DNA of 64,000 bases from Nonomuraea soli. Its GTDB lineage: Bacteria; Actinomycetota; Actinomycetes; Streptosporangiales; Streptosporangiaceae. The stretch is from positions 496,001 to 560,000 of the forward strand of contig NZ_JACDUR010000003.1 in assembly GCF_013761175.1 (NCBI RefSeq). The letters run 5' to 3'. The translations under genes were made by a program, and so were the position numbers. A model generated the notes under the pieces. That model was not told the DNA's origin. It did not search any database and saw only the letters and a program-made list of their open reading frames with translations. Of the stretch, positions 41,153 through 49,902 are shown piece by piece; positions within the stretch are counted from its first letter, which is position 1; each line of letters begins with the position of its first letter.

Positions 41153-42055
41153 ATGACGAACCGATTCCGCCCGCCCTGCGGCCTGGCCAGGCCACTGCTC
41201 GTCTTCGGCCTGCTGAGCGCCGCAATGGCCACCACCCTGCCGGACGCCTCCGCGAACACCGACGCCCACCCCTGGTCGGGCCTGTACTTCAACGGCTTCA
41301 GGCACCCGTACCAGGACGGCCACCCCAGACGCAGCCCGTCCGCCGCCGAGGCGTTCATCACCGTCCCGTGCCTCCCCGACACCGCCCCCGCCGGGACCTA
41401 CTACACCTGGGTCGGCCTGGGCGGCGTCCGGGAACGCCCGATGGTCCGCGCCGGCCTGGCGGCACGGCTCGTCCGCGACGGCGGCCGCGTCGAGAAGTCG
41501 TACTTCGCGTTCGGCGAGTATCTGGTCAACCGCCCGAGCTTCGCCGACTCCCCGCGCGGCCCCCGCCCCCGCTCGCGTGTCCCGTCGGACGGCTCCCGCA
41601 TCGACGCAGGCGGCGACGGTTTGGCCATCACGTGCGACTCGTCGATGTTCTTCCGCGTGCACGCGGGGGGTGACGTGATCGTGGGCACCCGCCGCGCCCG
41701 CGTGGCGAACTACCCCACCCGATGGCGTCCGCGCTTCAGCTCGGCGCAGTTCGTCGTCCAGGACGCCGTGGGCGCGCCGCTGTTCCGGGCGGCGGGCGGG
41801 GCCGCGATGGACAACCCCCGGGTGCTGAACGGCGGTTCCACACTGGGCGTCGGCGAGCTCGCGTGCCTCCAGGGGACGGTCAACCCGTGCGCGAAGTGGG
41901 TGCAGGCCGGGGTGGACGTGGTCCCGCCGAGCGCGGACCGGCCGTCGAACCTGTGCTTCCGCCCCGCCACGACCCGGCCGTCCGCCCCGCCGCCGAGCTA
42001 CCCGGGCGAGCTGTTCCCCGGCGGCGACGCCCGGCCCGTCAGGAACGTCTGCTGA
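41153..42055 (+). CDS. Secreted protein, possibly G1 peptidase-like fold
   Basis: 300 residues. GAGGAG lies 6 nt before the ATG, and a signal peptide runs to about residue 35 (LLVFGLLSAAMATTLPDASA). The segment AEAFITVPCLPDTAPAGTYYTWVGLGGV resembles the beta-sandwich start of G1-like (eqolisin) glutamic peptidases, where a WVGxDG motif is usual, but catalytic residues cannot be confirmed. The C-terminal part is Pro-rich with several Cys. It ends 16 bp before the convergent DUF4387 gene. Confidence 0.6.
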   Translation: MTNRFRPPCGLARPLLVFGLLSAAMATTLPDASANTDAHPWSGLYFNGFRHPYQDGHPRRSPSAAEAFITVPCLPDTAPAGTYYTWVGLGGVRERPMVRAGLAARLVRDGGRVEKSYFAFGEYLVNRPSFADSPRGPRPRSRVPSDGSRIDAGGDGLAITCDSSMFFRVHAGGDVIVGTRRARVANYPTRWRPRFSSAQFVVQDAVGAPLFRAAGGAAMDNPRVLNGGSTLGVGELACLQGTVNPCAKWVQAGVDVVPPSADRPSNLCFRPATTRPSAPPPSYPGELFPGGDARPVRNVC

Positions 42056-42071
42056 CTCACCTCACCTCACC

Positions 42072-42395
42072 TCACGGAGGCACGAGCGCCGCCAGCGGGA
42101 CGTGGTGCTGTCCGGCGTGAATGTCGCGGTCGCGCAGCCCTCCCTGCGCGACCGGGCGGGGGAAGGAGATCTTCACGACGTTCAGCGCCGGGATGCGGAA
42201 GATCAGCACGTCCGCCGGGTCCAGCGCGTACAGCCGTGCGACGACCTCCTCGTTGACGAACTCCTCGTCGGCGACGATCGCGTAGTCCTCGGCCGAACGC
42301 ATGAACAGCTCCATGGTGATCCAGAACGGTCCCGCGTTCTTGGACCGCACCTCCAGGGCCAGCTCTCCGAGCGTGAGCTTGCGATCGTCAGTCAC
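42072..42395 (-). CDS. DUF4387 family protein
   Basis: 107 residues. LTLGELALEVRSKNAGPFWITMELFM is the signature start of DUF4387, and RIPALNVVKISFPRP ends it. DUF4387 proteins are almost always encoded next to AtuA/DUF1446 proteins and may form a two-subunit enzyme with them. Here the start overlaps the AtuA stop by 8 bp. The reaction is unknown. Last gene of the four-gene minus-strand operon. Confidence 0.88.
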   Translation of the reverse strand: MTDDRKLTLGELALEVRSKNAGPFWITMELFMRSAEDYAIVADEEFVNEEVVARLYALDPADVLIFRIPALNVVKISFPRPVAQGGLRDRDIHAGQHHVPLAALVPP

Positions 42396-43773
42396 GGGAC
42401 GCCTCCTCGGCGATCTCGACGCGGAACAGCTCGGACGGTTCGTCGACGTCCACGACGTGGTTCAGCACGAACTCGTACGCCGGGCCGCGCTCGATCTCCG
42501 CGGGCGAGGTGGCGAAGGCCAGGCTCGGCAGGTAGGCCATGTCAGGGGTCGGCAGGTGCAGCATCAGCGGATTGGCGATCTTGGCCACGGCGGTGGCCGT
42601 GGCCTGGTCGGGGGCGTTGACCAGCAACATCGCCCCCACCTCGCGCGGCGGGCCGGTCGCGGGATCGAGGTCTTCGAGCACCGCGTTGTAGCCGTACAGG
42701 CGCAGGTCCACGGCGTACTGCGGCGGTTCGAGCCCGAGCGTCTGCCGCACCCTCGCACGGAGGATCCTGTGCATCAGAGCGGCCCACTCCTCGATCTTGG
42801 ACAGGATGTGCGGGTCACGGATCGCGGTGAACGACATGGTCTCGTAGCCCGTGACCCGGGCACCCTCGAGCTTGATCGTGTGCTGGTCGGCGAGCTCGAA
42901 GCGCGAGCCCTCCACGCGGACACGCCGCTCGTCGAGCGCCGTGTAGACGGCGTCGGAGACGTCGAGCGTGCCCGCGGGCTCCCGCATACGGAACGGGTCG
43001 ACGGTCTCGTACAGCATGTGGGCGGCCACCGAGGTCGGCGTGCAGGCGTTGGCCGGGTCCAGCGGCTCGATGGTGAAGCCGTCGTGGTCGATGGTGGCCA
43101 GGACGCCTCCCGCGCGCGGGTTGGTGGTGCACTGGCCGCCACACTCGACGATCTTGGAAGCGTGCCAGGTCGGCCCGGCGGGCATGCCCAGCATCAGCGG
43201 GTACGCGGCGGCCACCGCGGTGTCGGTGGCCCGCCCGGCGAGCACCACGTCGGCCCCGGCCCGCAGCGCCGCGACGATCGGCTCGTGGCCCATCATGCCG
43301 ACGATGTGGCTGCAGGAGTCGAGCGTGGCGGCGTCGAGGTCGCCCAGCGGCGGCAGCGGATGGACACGGCCCTCGTTGAGCCGCTCCTTGAGCGTCTCAG
43401 CCCGCTGCTCGCTGTAGATGCGGGCGATCCTGAGGGTCAGGCCCTCCTCGCGCAGGATCGTCTCGGCGATGCCCGCGACCCAGTCGACGCCGGAGTCGGT
43501 GCCGCTCGTGCCGCACGAGCCGATGACCACCGGGATGCCGGCCGACGCCGAGGCGCGCAGCAGGATCCGCAGGTCGCCCGCCACCGCGGCCGCCGCCGTC
43601 TTGGCAGTTCCTGAGCCCAGGTAGTAGGGCCCGGAATCGGTGGAGCCGCCGTCGACGGCGATCACGTCGGCGCCCAGCGCGATCCCCCGGTCGACCGTCT
43701 CGCGCGGGAAACCCGCTCCGAGCATCCCGACCGGGGTCAGTACCCTGACCGACTCCCGTTGAGCCTCTGTCAT
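42388..43773 (-). CDS. Acyclic terpene utilisation AtuA-like protein (DUF1446)
   Basis: 461 residues. The N-terminal part reads VLTPVGMLGAGFPRETVDRGI, then ADVIAVDGGSTDSGPYYLGSG, with VIGSCGTSGTD and CGGQCTTNPRAGG further on, all conserved in the AtuA/DUF1446 family. AtuA was named from terpene-degrading Pseudomonas, but the biochemical step is unsettled and many members act in other catabolic routes. GAGGACGAG precedes the ATG. It overlaps the dehydrogenase stop by 4 bp and the DUF4387 start by 8 bp, so the operon is tightly coupled. Confidence 0.88.
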   Translation of the reverse strand: MTEAQRESVRVLTPVGMLGAGFPRETVDRGIALGADVIAVDGGSTDSGPYYLGSGTAKTAAAAVAGDLRILLRASASAGIPVVIGSCGTSGTDSGVDWVAGIAETILREEGLTLRIARIYSEQRAETLKERLNEGRVHPLPPLGDLDAATLDSCSHIVGMMGHEPIVAALRAGADVVLAGRATDTAVAAAYPLMLGMPAGPTWHASKIVECGGQCTTNPRAGGVLATIDHDGFTIEPLDPANACTPTSVAAHMLYETVDPFRMREPAGTLDVSDAVYTALDERRVRVEGSRFELADQHTIKLEGARVTGYETMSFTAIRDPHILSKIEEWAALMHRILRARVRQTLGLEPPQYAVDLRLYGYNAVLEDLDPATGPPREVGAMLLVNAPDQATATAVAKIANPLMLHLPTPDMAYLPSLAFATSPAEIERGPAYEFVLNHVVDVDEPSELFRVEIAEEASRD

Positions 43774-44744
43774 CTCGTCCTCGTTTCTTCGGTGGTCAGC
43801 AGGTGGGCGTTGAGCGAGGAGCGTGGCCGTCCGCGCAGGGCGGCCACCAGTTCGCGGGCGCCCTCGATGCCGGCGGCGCGGCGTGCTTCGGCGGTCTGGC
43901 CGGCCAGGTGGGAGTAGACGGTGATGCCGGGCACGCCGCGCAGCGGGCTGCCGGCCGGGAGCGGCTCTGTCTCGGTCACGTCCAGGGCCGCTCCTGCGAT
44001 CCGCCCGGCTTGTACGGCCTCGGCCAGGGCGTTCTCGTCGACGATCGCGCCACGTGCGGTGTTGATCAGGTGGGCGGTGGGCTTCATCCTGGCCAGCGCG
44101 GCTGCGTCGATCAGCTGCCGGGTGGCGGGGGTGAGGGCGGCGTGCAGGGAGACGAAGTCGGAGGCGGCGAGCAGGTCGTGGAGCTCCACGAAATCGACAC
44201 CGGGATCGTGCTGCGGCGTCCTCGTGGTGCACAACACCCTCAGCCCGAAGGCCTTCGCCAGCGGCACCACGGCGCGGGCGGCCGAGCCGTACCCGAGAAG
44301 CCCGAGTGTCTTGCCGCGCAGCTCGCAGCCGTCCTCGCGCGGCCACCCGCCCGCCCGGACCCCGGCCGCCACGGGCACCAGGCGGCGCGCCTGCGCCAGC
44401 AGCAACGCCATCGTGTACTCGGCGACGGCGTTGGCGTTGACGCCCGGCAGGTTGCTCACCGAGACGCCCGCGCGAGTGGCCGCCTCGACGTCGACGGAGT
44501 CGTGGCCCACGCCCGTGCGCACCACCGCCCGCAGCCCGCAGACCTGGGCGAAAACCCGCGCCGTCATCGGCTCGTTGGCGATCAGCGCACCCTCCGCGCC
44601 ATCGAGGATCGCGACCAGCTCATCGTGTCCGCGGGTCCCGCGCAGGGGGTGGTGACGCGTGGCGAAGCCCTCCTGCCGCAGGAGGAGGTCGACCTCGTCT
44701 CCTGGCTCCAGGTAGTCGGTGGTGACCACGACGACGCGCGTCAC
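43770..44744 (-). CDS. D-isomer-specific 2-hydroxyacid dehydrogenase
   Basis: 324 residues from GTG with GGGGAGG 5 nt upstream. The NAD-binding loop is LGLLGYGSAARAV, where the third Gly is Ala. Catalytic residues are in INTARGAIVDE (Arg), VTETEPLP (Glu) and YSHLAGQT (His), the SerA/phosphoglycerate-dehydrogenase-like order. It oxidises a D-2-hydroxyacid or reduces a 2-ketoacid with NAD(H); it need not be serine biosynthesis, because the context is catabolic. It overlaps both neighbours by 4 bp. Confidence 0.87.
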   Translation of the reverse strand: MTRVVVVTTDYLEPGDEVDLLLRQEGFATRHHPLRGTRGHDELVAILDGAEGALIANEPMTARVFAQVCGLRAVVRTGVGHDSVDVEAATRAGVSVSNLPGVNANAVAEYTMALLLAQARRLVPVAAGVRAGGWPREDGCELRGKTLGLLGYGSAARAVVPLAKAFGLRVLCTTRTPQHDPGVDFVELHDLLAASDFVSLHAALTPATRQLIDAAALARMKPTAHLINTARGAIVDENALAEAVQAGRIAGAALDVTETEPLPAGSPLRGVPGITVYSHLAGQTAEARRAAGIEGARELVAALRGRPRSSLNAHLLTTEETRTR

Positions 44745-46117
44745 AGGGACCTCCCCTGCGCCGCGGCGCCGCGCTGCAGCCGGTCGACGCGGATGACCAG
44801 CACGATGGCGATGAGAGCCAGGACCGTGATGTGCAGGAGCATCAGGTGCCAGCCGGTGAGATCGACCGCCAGCCCGACGAGGGCGGGACCTGCCATCGCG
44901 CCACCCGCCCAGCCGACGGTGTACAGGCCCGTGTACGTGCCGACGACCCTGGACGACGGGGCCAGGTTCCACAGGACCACGACTGCGTTGATCATGAATC
45001 CGGCCGCGCCCGCCGCCGCGAGGCACAGCGTGACCATGGTCGCGACAGGGTTCTGGACCACGGTTCCCAGGATCGTGCCGACCGCGAAGATCGCCATTCC
45101 GACCATGATGACCCGCAATCGCCCGAAACGCTCGGCGAGCAGGGCCGCGGGGAAGGCGGCCAGGATGTACGCGATGCCGCTGGGCAACGTCAGGCCGCCC
45201 GCCTCGCCGTCCGACAGACCCAGCGCCTCGACGCCGTAAGGGGTCATGAGGGCGCGCGAGGCGGCCCAGGCGCTGCCGAAGACGAACACGGTGACGATCA
45301 TCAGCAGGCGGCTGCGGTCGGGGTCGCGGGCCAGGTCGCGAAGGATCGCACCGATCTTCGTCCCCTGCCCCTCGGCACCGGCCGTCACGGCACCCGTCGC
45401 GGCGGCGCCCTCTGCGGCGGCACCCTGTGTGGCGGCGCCCTCTGTGGCGGTGGCCTCTCCGGGGGCGCCCCTCACCGCCGCGTCCGCCGCATCCTCCGCG
45501 AGGGCCGCCTGATAGCCGTCCGAGTCGCTGTCACGAACCTTCCAGACCAGTACGGCGGCCGCCGCCAGCATGAGCCCCGCAGGTACGGCGAACGCCAGCT
45601 GCGGATGGTCGTCCACGAGCAGCAGGCTGACCAGCGCCGCGACGATCACCGTCAGTGCCGCAGCCGTCTTGACCGCCGCGTTGGCCCGGCTCCGGCGCTC
45701 CGGCCTGATGAAGTCGGGCAGAAGCGACTCGCTGATCGGCTTGAAGCTGTTCATCACCACCGCGTAGAGGAAGATCAGCAGGATCAGCCATCCCAGCGAG
45801 GAGGCGTGCGGGATGAGCAGGAACAGCACGGCGCCCAGCGGCATCATGACCGCCAGGTAGGGGATGCGACGCCCCCACGCGGTCCGGGTGTTGTCGGAAC
45901 GGTTGCCCATGGCGGGCTGGATGAAGACCCCCAGCAGGTTGTCCATGCCCATGAGCAGCCCGATCACCGCCGCGCTGGCGATGTAGTCGCGCAGCAGCTC
46001 GGGGACGCGGCTGTCGTAGAAGTTCCAGGTCGACTCCTGCGCGAAGACGGCGAGGGCCACGTAGAACGTGATCATTCCTCCGGAGTGGACCGCACGTCCT
46101 TGGGTTTCGCTGCTCAC
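44741..46117 (-). CDS. MFS transporter (SLC45-like), first gene of catabolic operon
   Basis: 458 residues, about 12 helices. The loop DNTRTAWGRRIPYLAVMMPLG matches SLC45/sucrose-transporter-like MFS members. The central cytoplasmic loop holds an Ala/Gly/Glu-rich low-complexity repeat (ATEGAATQGAAAEGAAATG). GTG start with GAGGAGG upstream. It probably imports the substrate handled by the three downstream enzymes; its stop overlaps the dehydrogenase start. The promoter carries a GntR-type palindrome. Confidence 0.85.
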   Translation of the reverse strand: MSSETQGRAVHSGGMITFYVALAVFAQESTWNFYDSRVPELLRDYIASAAVIGLLMGMDNLLGVFIQPAMGNRSDNTRTAWGRRIPYLAVMMPLGAVLFLLIPHASSLGWLILLIFLYAVVMNSFKPISESLLPDFIRPERRSRANAAVKTAAALTVIVAALVSLLLVDDHPQLAFAVPAGLMLAAAAVLVWKVRDSDSDGYQAALAEDAADAAVRGAPGEATATEGAATQGAAAEGAAATGAVTAGAEGQGTKIGAILRDLARDPDRSRLLMIVTVFVFGSAWAASRALMTPYGVEALGLSDGEAGGLTLPSGIAYILAAFPAALLAERFGRLRVIMVGMAIFAVGTILGTVVQNPVATMVTLCLAAAGAAGFMINAVVVLWNLAPSSRVVGTYTGLYTVGWAGGAMAGPALVGLAVDLTGWHLMLLHITVLALIAIVLVIRVDRLQRGAAAQGRSL

Positions 46118-46149
46118 TGACGACCTCCTCGGGGGGTGTGGCAGGCGTC

Positions 46150-46177
46150 ACAATACTTGCTATAGCAAAACTGTCAA
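46150..46177 (-). promoter_or_regulatory. Catabolic operon promoter with TTGCTATAGCAA operator in the spacer
   Basis: On the minus strand -35 TTGACA (46172-46177) and -10 TATTGT (46150-46155) are 16 bp apart. The perfect 12-bp palindrome TTGCTATAGCAA (46157-46168) fills the spacer. A bound protein there would block RNA polymerase. The divergent GntR gene starts 42 bp away and is the probable repressor. Confidence 0.75.
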
Positions 46178-46197
46178 GCAACAGCATCGGCCTTTGC

Positions 46198-46203
46198 TAC
46201 GGT
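46198..46203 (+). promoter_or_regulatory. Putative -10 of the GntR gene
   Basis: TACGGT lies 6 nt before the ATG at 46210, with no ribosome binding site, so the GntR transcript may be leaderless. Confidence 0.4.
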
Positions 46204-46209
46204 GAACTC

Positions 46210-46935
46210 ATGACGGTCAAACCGCCAGCCGACGCGGGCAGCGAAACCCGGGCCGACCTCGCCTACCAGTCCCTGCGCGAAGCGATCGGGTCAGGCGCGC
46301 TGCGCCCAGGGCAGAAGGTCACCGAGCGCGGCCTCGCCGAGCAGCTCGAGGTCAGCCCCACCCCCGTACGCGAAGCGCTGCGCCGCCTGGAGCAGGACGG
46401 GCTCATCCAGCGCACCGGCCCCCGCACCGTCGTCGTCGCCGACATCGCCGAACGCGCCATCGCCGACCTCGCCGAGGTCGAGATCGGCCTGCGCGGCCTG
46501 GTCGCCCGCTTCGCCGCCAGGCACGCCACCGCCGACCAGCTCGACACGCTCGACACGATCCTCGACGCCACCGACGACCTGCTGATCGTCATCGTCACCC
46601 GGCACCGCAACGGCGAGAACGTCGAGCGGCAGCTCATCGCGCTGCTCGACCACATGCAGGACTTCAACGAGACCCTGAACGCGTGCGCGGCCAACCCGGT
46701 GCTGGTGCGGCTGCTGGAGCAGTCGCAGGTGTTCTCCAAGCCGGAGCGGCGGGCGCGCATCCTCGGCCAGATCGCCGTGAACGACCGGTTCGGGCTCGAC
46801 CGCTACTCCACCCACCGCGCCCTGGTACGCGCCCTGCGCGAGGGCGACTCGGCGACCGCCGAGCGGCTCGTCATCGAGGACGCCCAGGGGTCCCTGACGG
46901 ACCTCGGCGCCCACACGGAGCGGAGACCACGATGA
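46210..46935 (+). CDS. GntR family (FCD) transcriptional regulator
   Basis: 241 residues. The winged helix is AYQSLREAIGSGALRPGQKVTERGLAEQL with SPTPVREALRRLEQDGLIQ; the helical FCD ligand-binding domain covers about 85-225. It is divergent from the transporter-dehydrogenase-AtuA-DUF4387 operon and overlaps (ATGA) the start of the tartrate/malate-type dehydrogenase gene, so it probably senses the pathway substrate and controls both arms. An in-frame start at 46138 would run through the operator and is rejected. Confidence 0.87.
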   Translation: MTVKPPADAGSETRADLAYQSLREAIGSGALRPGQKVTERGLAEQLEVSPTPVREALRRLEQDGLIQRTGPRTVVVADIAERAIADLAEVEIGLRGLVARFAARHATADQLDTLDTILDATDDLLIVIVTRHRNGENVERQLIALLDHMQDFNETLNACAANPVLVRLLEQSQVFSKPERRARILGQIAVNDRFGLDRYSTHRALVRALREGDSATAERLVIEDAQGSLTDLGAHTERRPR

Positions 46936-48098
46936 CGCCCACCGGCCAGCCAGAAGCGCCGACCCCGATGTCCGCCACCGTCGCCCCTCCTCCCTCCGCC
47001 ACCCACCGCATCGCCGTGATCCCGGGCGACGGCATCGGCACCGAGGTCGTGCCGGAAGGCCTGCGCGCCCTGGAGGCGACCGCCGGCGTGTTCGGCCTCG
47101 ACCTGCGCTTCGACCACTTCGACTTCGCCAGCGCCCCCTACTGGCAACGCCACGGCACCATGCTCCCCGACGACTGGCACGACACCCTCGCCGCCTACGA
47201 CGCGATCTTCTTCGGCGCCGTCGGCTGGCCCGCGGTCGTTCCCGACCACGTGTCGTTGTGGGGCAGCCTGCTCCAGATGCGCCGCGGCTTCGACCAGTAC
47301 GTCAACCTGCGCCCCTGCCGCCTCATGCCAGGAGTGCGCAGCCCCCTCGCCGGGCGCGAACCGGGCGAGATCGACTTCCTGGTCGTGCGGGAGAACACCG
47401 AGGGCGAGTACTCCAGCATCGGAGGCCGGATCTTCGAGGGCACCCCGCGCGAGACCGTCCTCCAAGAGACCGTGATGACGCGGGTCGGCGTCGACAGGGT
47501 GCTGCGCTACGCCTTCGAGCTCGCCTCGCGCCGCCCGGCCCGCCACCTCACCTCCGCCACCAAGAGCAACGGCATCTCGATCTCGATGCCCTACTGGGAC
47601 GAGCGCGTCGAGGAGATGGCCAAGCACTTCCCCGACGTCGCCCACGACAGGTGCCACATCGACGCGCTGGCGGCCAACTTCGTCCTCCACCCCGACCGCT
47701 ACGACGTCGTGGTCGCCAGCAACCTGTTCGGCGACATCCTGTCCGACCTCGGGCCCGCCTGCACGGGCACGATCGGCATCGCCCCGAGCGCCAACATCAA
47801 CCCCGACCGCGCCTCCCCGAGCCTGTTCGAACCGGTGCACGGCTCGGCCCCCGACATCGCCAGGCTCGGCATCGCCAACCCGGTCGGCCAGATCTGGTGC
47901 GCGTCGATGATGCTCGACCACCTCGGCCACCCGGACGCGGGCGCCCACCTGCTGGCCGCCATCGAGGACGTCCTCGCGGCGGGCCCCTCCGACGCCCCGC
48001 TCACCCCCGACCTCCACGGCCGCGGGACCACCGAGGAACTGGGCGCCGCGATCGCCGACCGCATCAGGGAGCGAGCGCCGATTGTCGGCCGGGGATGA
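46932..48098 (+). CDS. Tartrate/D-malate-type decarboxylating dehydrogenase (isopropylmalate dehydrogenase family)
   Basis: 388 residues. IAVIPGDGIGTEVVPEGLR begins the IDH/IMDH fold; the substrate loop VVRENTEGEYSSIGGR, the metal ligands SNLFGDILSDLG and the NAD loop EPVHGSAPDIA follow. The ENTEGEYSS loop is typical of tartrate dehydrogenase/D-malate dehydrogenase rather than leucine biosynthesis. It oxidises and decarboxylates a D-malate-like hydroxydicarboxylic acid with NAD and a divalent metal. CGGAGA precedes the ATG, which overlaps the GntR stop. Confidence 0.88.
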   Translation: MTPTGQPEAPTPMSATVAPPPSATHRIAVIPGDGIGTEVVPEGLRALEATAGVFGLDLRFDHFDFASAPYWQRHGTMLPDDWHDTLAAYDAIFFGAVGWPAVVPDHVSLWGSLLQMRRGFDQYVNLRPCRLMPGVRSPLAGREPGEIDFLVVRENTEGEYSSIGGRIFEGTPRETVLQETVMTRVGVDRVLRYAFELASRRPARHLTSATKSNGISISMPYWDERVEEMAKHFPDVAHDRCHIDALAANFVLHPDRYDVVVASNLFGDILSDLGPACTGTIGIAPSANINPDRASPSLFEPVHGSAPDIARLGIANPVGQIWCASMMLDHLGHPDAGAHLLAAIEDVLAAGPSDAPLTPDLHGRGTTEELGAAIADRIRERAPIVGRG

Positions 48099-48111
48099 CA
48101 TCATCCAGCTC

Positions 48112-48594
48112 ATGACCGAATCATTCAGCGCCTTGAAGGACGAGTTCCTGACCTTCACCTCGGAGATCATCTGGTGCACCGTGACCACGGTCGACGGCCA
48201 GGGGCGCCCCCGCTCACGCATCCTGCACCCGATCTGGGAAGTGATCGACGAACGCCCCGTGGGCTGGATCTTCACCGCCAACGCCGGCGTCAAGGGAGCC
48301 CACCTGGCCGCCAATCCCCAGGTGGCCTTCTCCTACTGGAGCCCCGAGCAGAACGTCGTCCTCGGCGAGGCGGCCACGTCGTGGGTCGACGACGTCGAGA
48401 CCAAGCGCCACGTGTGGGAGATGTTCACCACGGCCCCGCCGCCGCTCGGCTACGACCTGCGCGAGTTCGGCTTGCCGGGACCCGAGTCCGAGGGCTTCAC
48501 GGTGCTGCGCCTCGATCCGTGGCGAGTCCAGGTCCTCGACGCGGCCAGCTTCGCCCGCGGCAACTTCACCCCCCGGACGGCGCTCCTGAAGTGA
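48112..48594 (+). CDS. Pyridoxamine 5'-phosphate oxidase-like flavoprotein
   Basis: 160 residues, split-barrel fold: EIIWCTVTTVDGQGRPRSRILHPIWE is the characteristic first strands, and ANPQVAFSYWSPEQNVVL follows. Members bind FMN or F420 and reduce diverse substrates; which applies here is unclear. The ATG at 48112 is chosen; the frame is open to 48082, inside the dehydrogenase gene. It is the third gene of the GntR arm, 13 bp after the dehydrogenase stop. Confidence 0.8.
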   Translation: MTESFSALKDEFLTFTSEIIWCTVTTVDGQGRPRSRILHPIWEVIDERPVGWIFTANAGVKGAHLAANPQVAFSYWSPEQNVVLGEAATSWVDDVETKRHVWEMFTTAPPPLGYDLREFGLPGPESEGFTVLRLDPWRVQVLDAASFARGNFTPRTALLK

Positions 48595-49009
48595 CCCCAC
48601 CCCGGAGACGGTGACGCCCGGCACGGCAAACCTGGGGCTCTCCGCATGCCGGCCGAGACAAGCTGCAGACTGCCCGGCTGCTCCGCCGCGCCCACCTGCC
48701 AGACCGCACGGCCAAGGCAAGGCCGCGGGCTCCCCGACTGCTCCGCCGAGCCGCGCCCGTCCGCACGGCCGAGGCGAAAGCTGCAGGCTCCCGGCTGCCT
48801 CGCCGGTCCCGGCCGCCCGGCTGCCCCGACCGGGACAAAGCTGCAAGGCCGCCCGGCTGCTTCGTCGCGCCCACCTGCCCGGCCGCCCGACCGCACGGCC
48901 GAGGCAAAACCGCGGGCTCCCCGGCTGCTTCGGCACGGGGAGCTGAGGGTGCGGGAGGACTGTACGCGACGCTCTACGAACTGCACGCCAGGAACTACCA
49001 GACGGAGGA
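48595..49009. repeat. Gene-free stretch with long imperfect GC-rich repeats
   Basis: About 415 bp without a gene. A unit of about 75 bp (CCCGGCTGCT..CGCGCCCACCTGCC..CCGCACGGCC..GCGGGCTCCCC) occurs at 48672-48746 and again, 179 bp on, at 48851-48927, with partial, shuffled copies between. Minus-strand frames through it give Gly/Arg/Ser repeats with no family. Near the end (48950-49010) a plus-strand frame reads LYATLYELHARNYQTE before running into the aldolase stop region; this may be a remnant of a real gene. Confidence 0.6.
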
Positions 49010-49792
49010 TCAGTCGAACATGTCGGTCTCAGAGCGCACGATCTGGTCGTAGAGCGGCTGGAAGTTGATCCAGCCGACCAGGTCGTTGCCGATCTGGCCG
49101 TGGGTGAGCTTGGCCTGGTCGTGCTCGATCGACACGGTTGGGCCCGCCGCCTTGGCCAGCAGCTGGGCCTGGCACGAACGCTCCATCGTGATGAACCACC
49201 AGGCGGCGGCGTCGACGGAGTCGCCCACGGTCAGCAGGCCGTGGTTGCGCAGGATGACGGCCTTGTGCGAGCCCAGCGCGGTGGCGATCCTGCGGCCCTC
49301 CTCGGTCTCCAGCACCACCCCCGTGTAGTCGTCGAAGAGGCCGTGGTCCTCGTAGAAGGCGCAGGCGTCCTGGGTCAGCGGTTCCAGCTGGGTGCCGAGC
49401 GACGACAGCGCCTTGCCGTACACCGAGTGGGAGTGAGCGGCGGCGACCGCGTCGGGGCGGGCCTGGTGCACCATCGAGTGGATGGCGAAGGCCGCCTGGT
49501 TGACGTGGTACTTGCCGTGGACGACCTGGCCCTCATGGTTGACCAGGATCAGGTCGCTGACCCTGATGTGCTTGAAGCTCATGCCGAACGGGTTGACCCA
49601 GAAGTAGTCGCTGTGCTCGGGGTCGCGGGCGGTGATGTGCCCGGCCACGCCCTCCTCGAAGCCGAACCTGCCGAACAGGCGCAGTGCGGCCACGAGGCGT
49701 TCCTGGCGGTGCCGCCGCTCGTCCTCGACGTTGTCGAACTTCTGCGGGAGGCGGAAGGTCAGCTGGTCGGTGGGGATGGGGTCGAGGTTCAC
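49010..49792 (-). CDS. Class II aldolase/adducin family protein
   Basis: 260 residues from GTG 49792 with GGAG 6 nt upstream. FGFEEGVAGHITARDP is the conserved N-terminal loop, AAAHSHSVYGKAL carries two zinc-binding His residues, and LRNHGLLTVG the third. The family includes fuculose-1-phosphate aldolase, ribulose-phosphate epimerase-like enzymes and many decarboxylase or aldolase orphans. Here it lies beside the hydroxyacid catabolic genes and would fit a C-C cleaving or decarboxylating step; this is inferred from context. Divergent from the PucR-type regulator. Confidence 0.87.
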   Translation of the reverse strand: MNLDPIPTDQLTFRLPQKFDNVEDERRHRQERLVAALRLFGRFGFEEGVAGHITARDPEHSDYFWVNPFGMSFKHIRVSDLILVNHEGQVVHGKYHVNQAAFAIHSMVHQARPDAVAAAHSHSVYGKALSSLGTQLEPLTQDACAFYEDHGLFDDYTGVVLETEEGRRIATALGSHKAVILRNHGLLTVGDSVDAAAWWFITMERSCQAQLLAKAAGPTVSIEHDQAKLTHGQIGNDLVGWINFQPLYDQIVRSETDMFD

Positions 49793-49884
49793 GTCGTCTC
49801 CGCATCGAGCGAGGGCCGGGGTTCCAGAATCTCGCTCGGTGCCGGGGGTCACAACGGGCACAGGTCGTGAATCTGGCCGCCGGG

Positions 49885-49902
49885 ATTGTGCGGTGGCACA
49901 AT
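49885..49902. promoter_or_regulatory. ATTGTG-N6-CACAAT palindrome at the PucR/aldolase divergent promoter
   Basis: A perfect 6-6-6 palindrome in the 108-bp gap between the aldolase gene and the PucR-type regulator. It overlaps the ATG at 49901, and its right arm CACAAT lies 7 nt before a GTG at 49910, which may be the real start with CACAAT as the -10. Confidence 0.5.
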
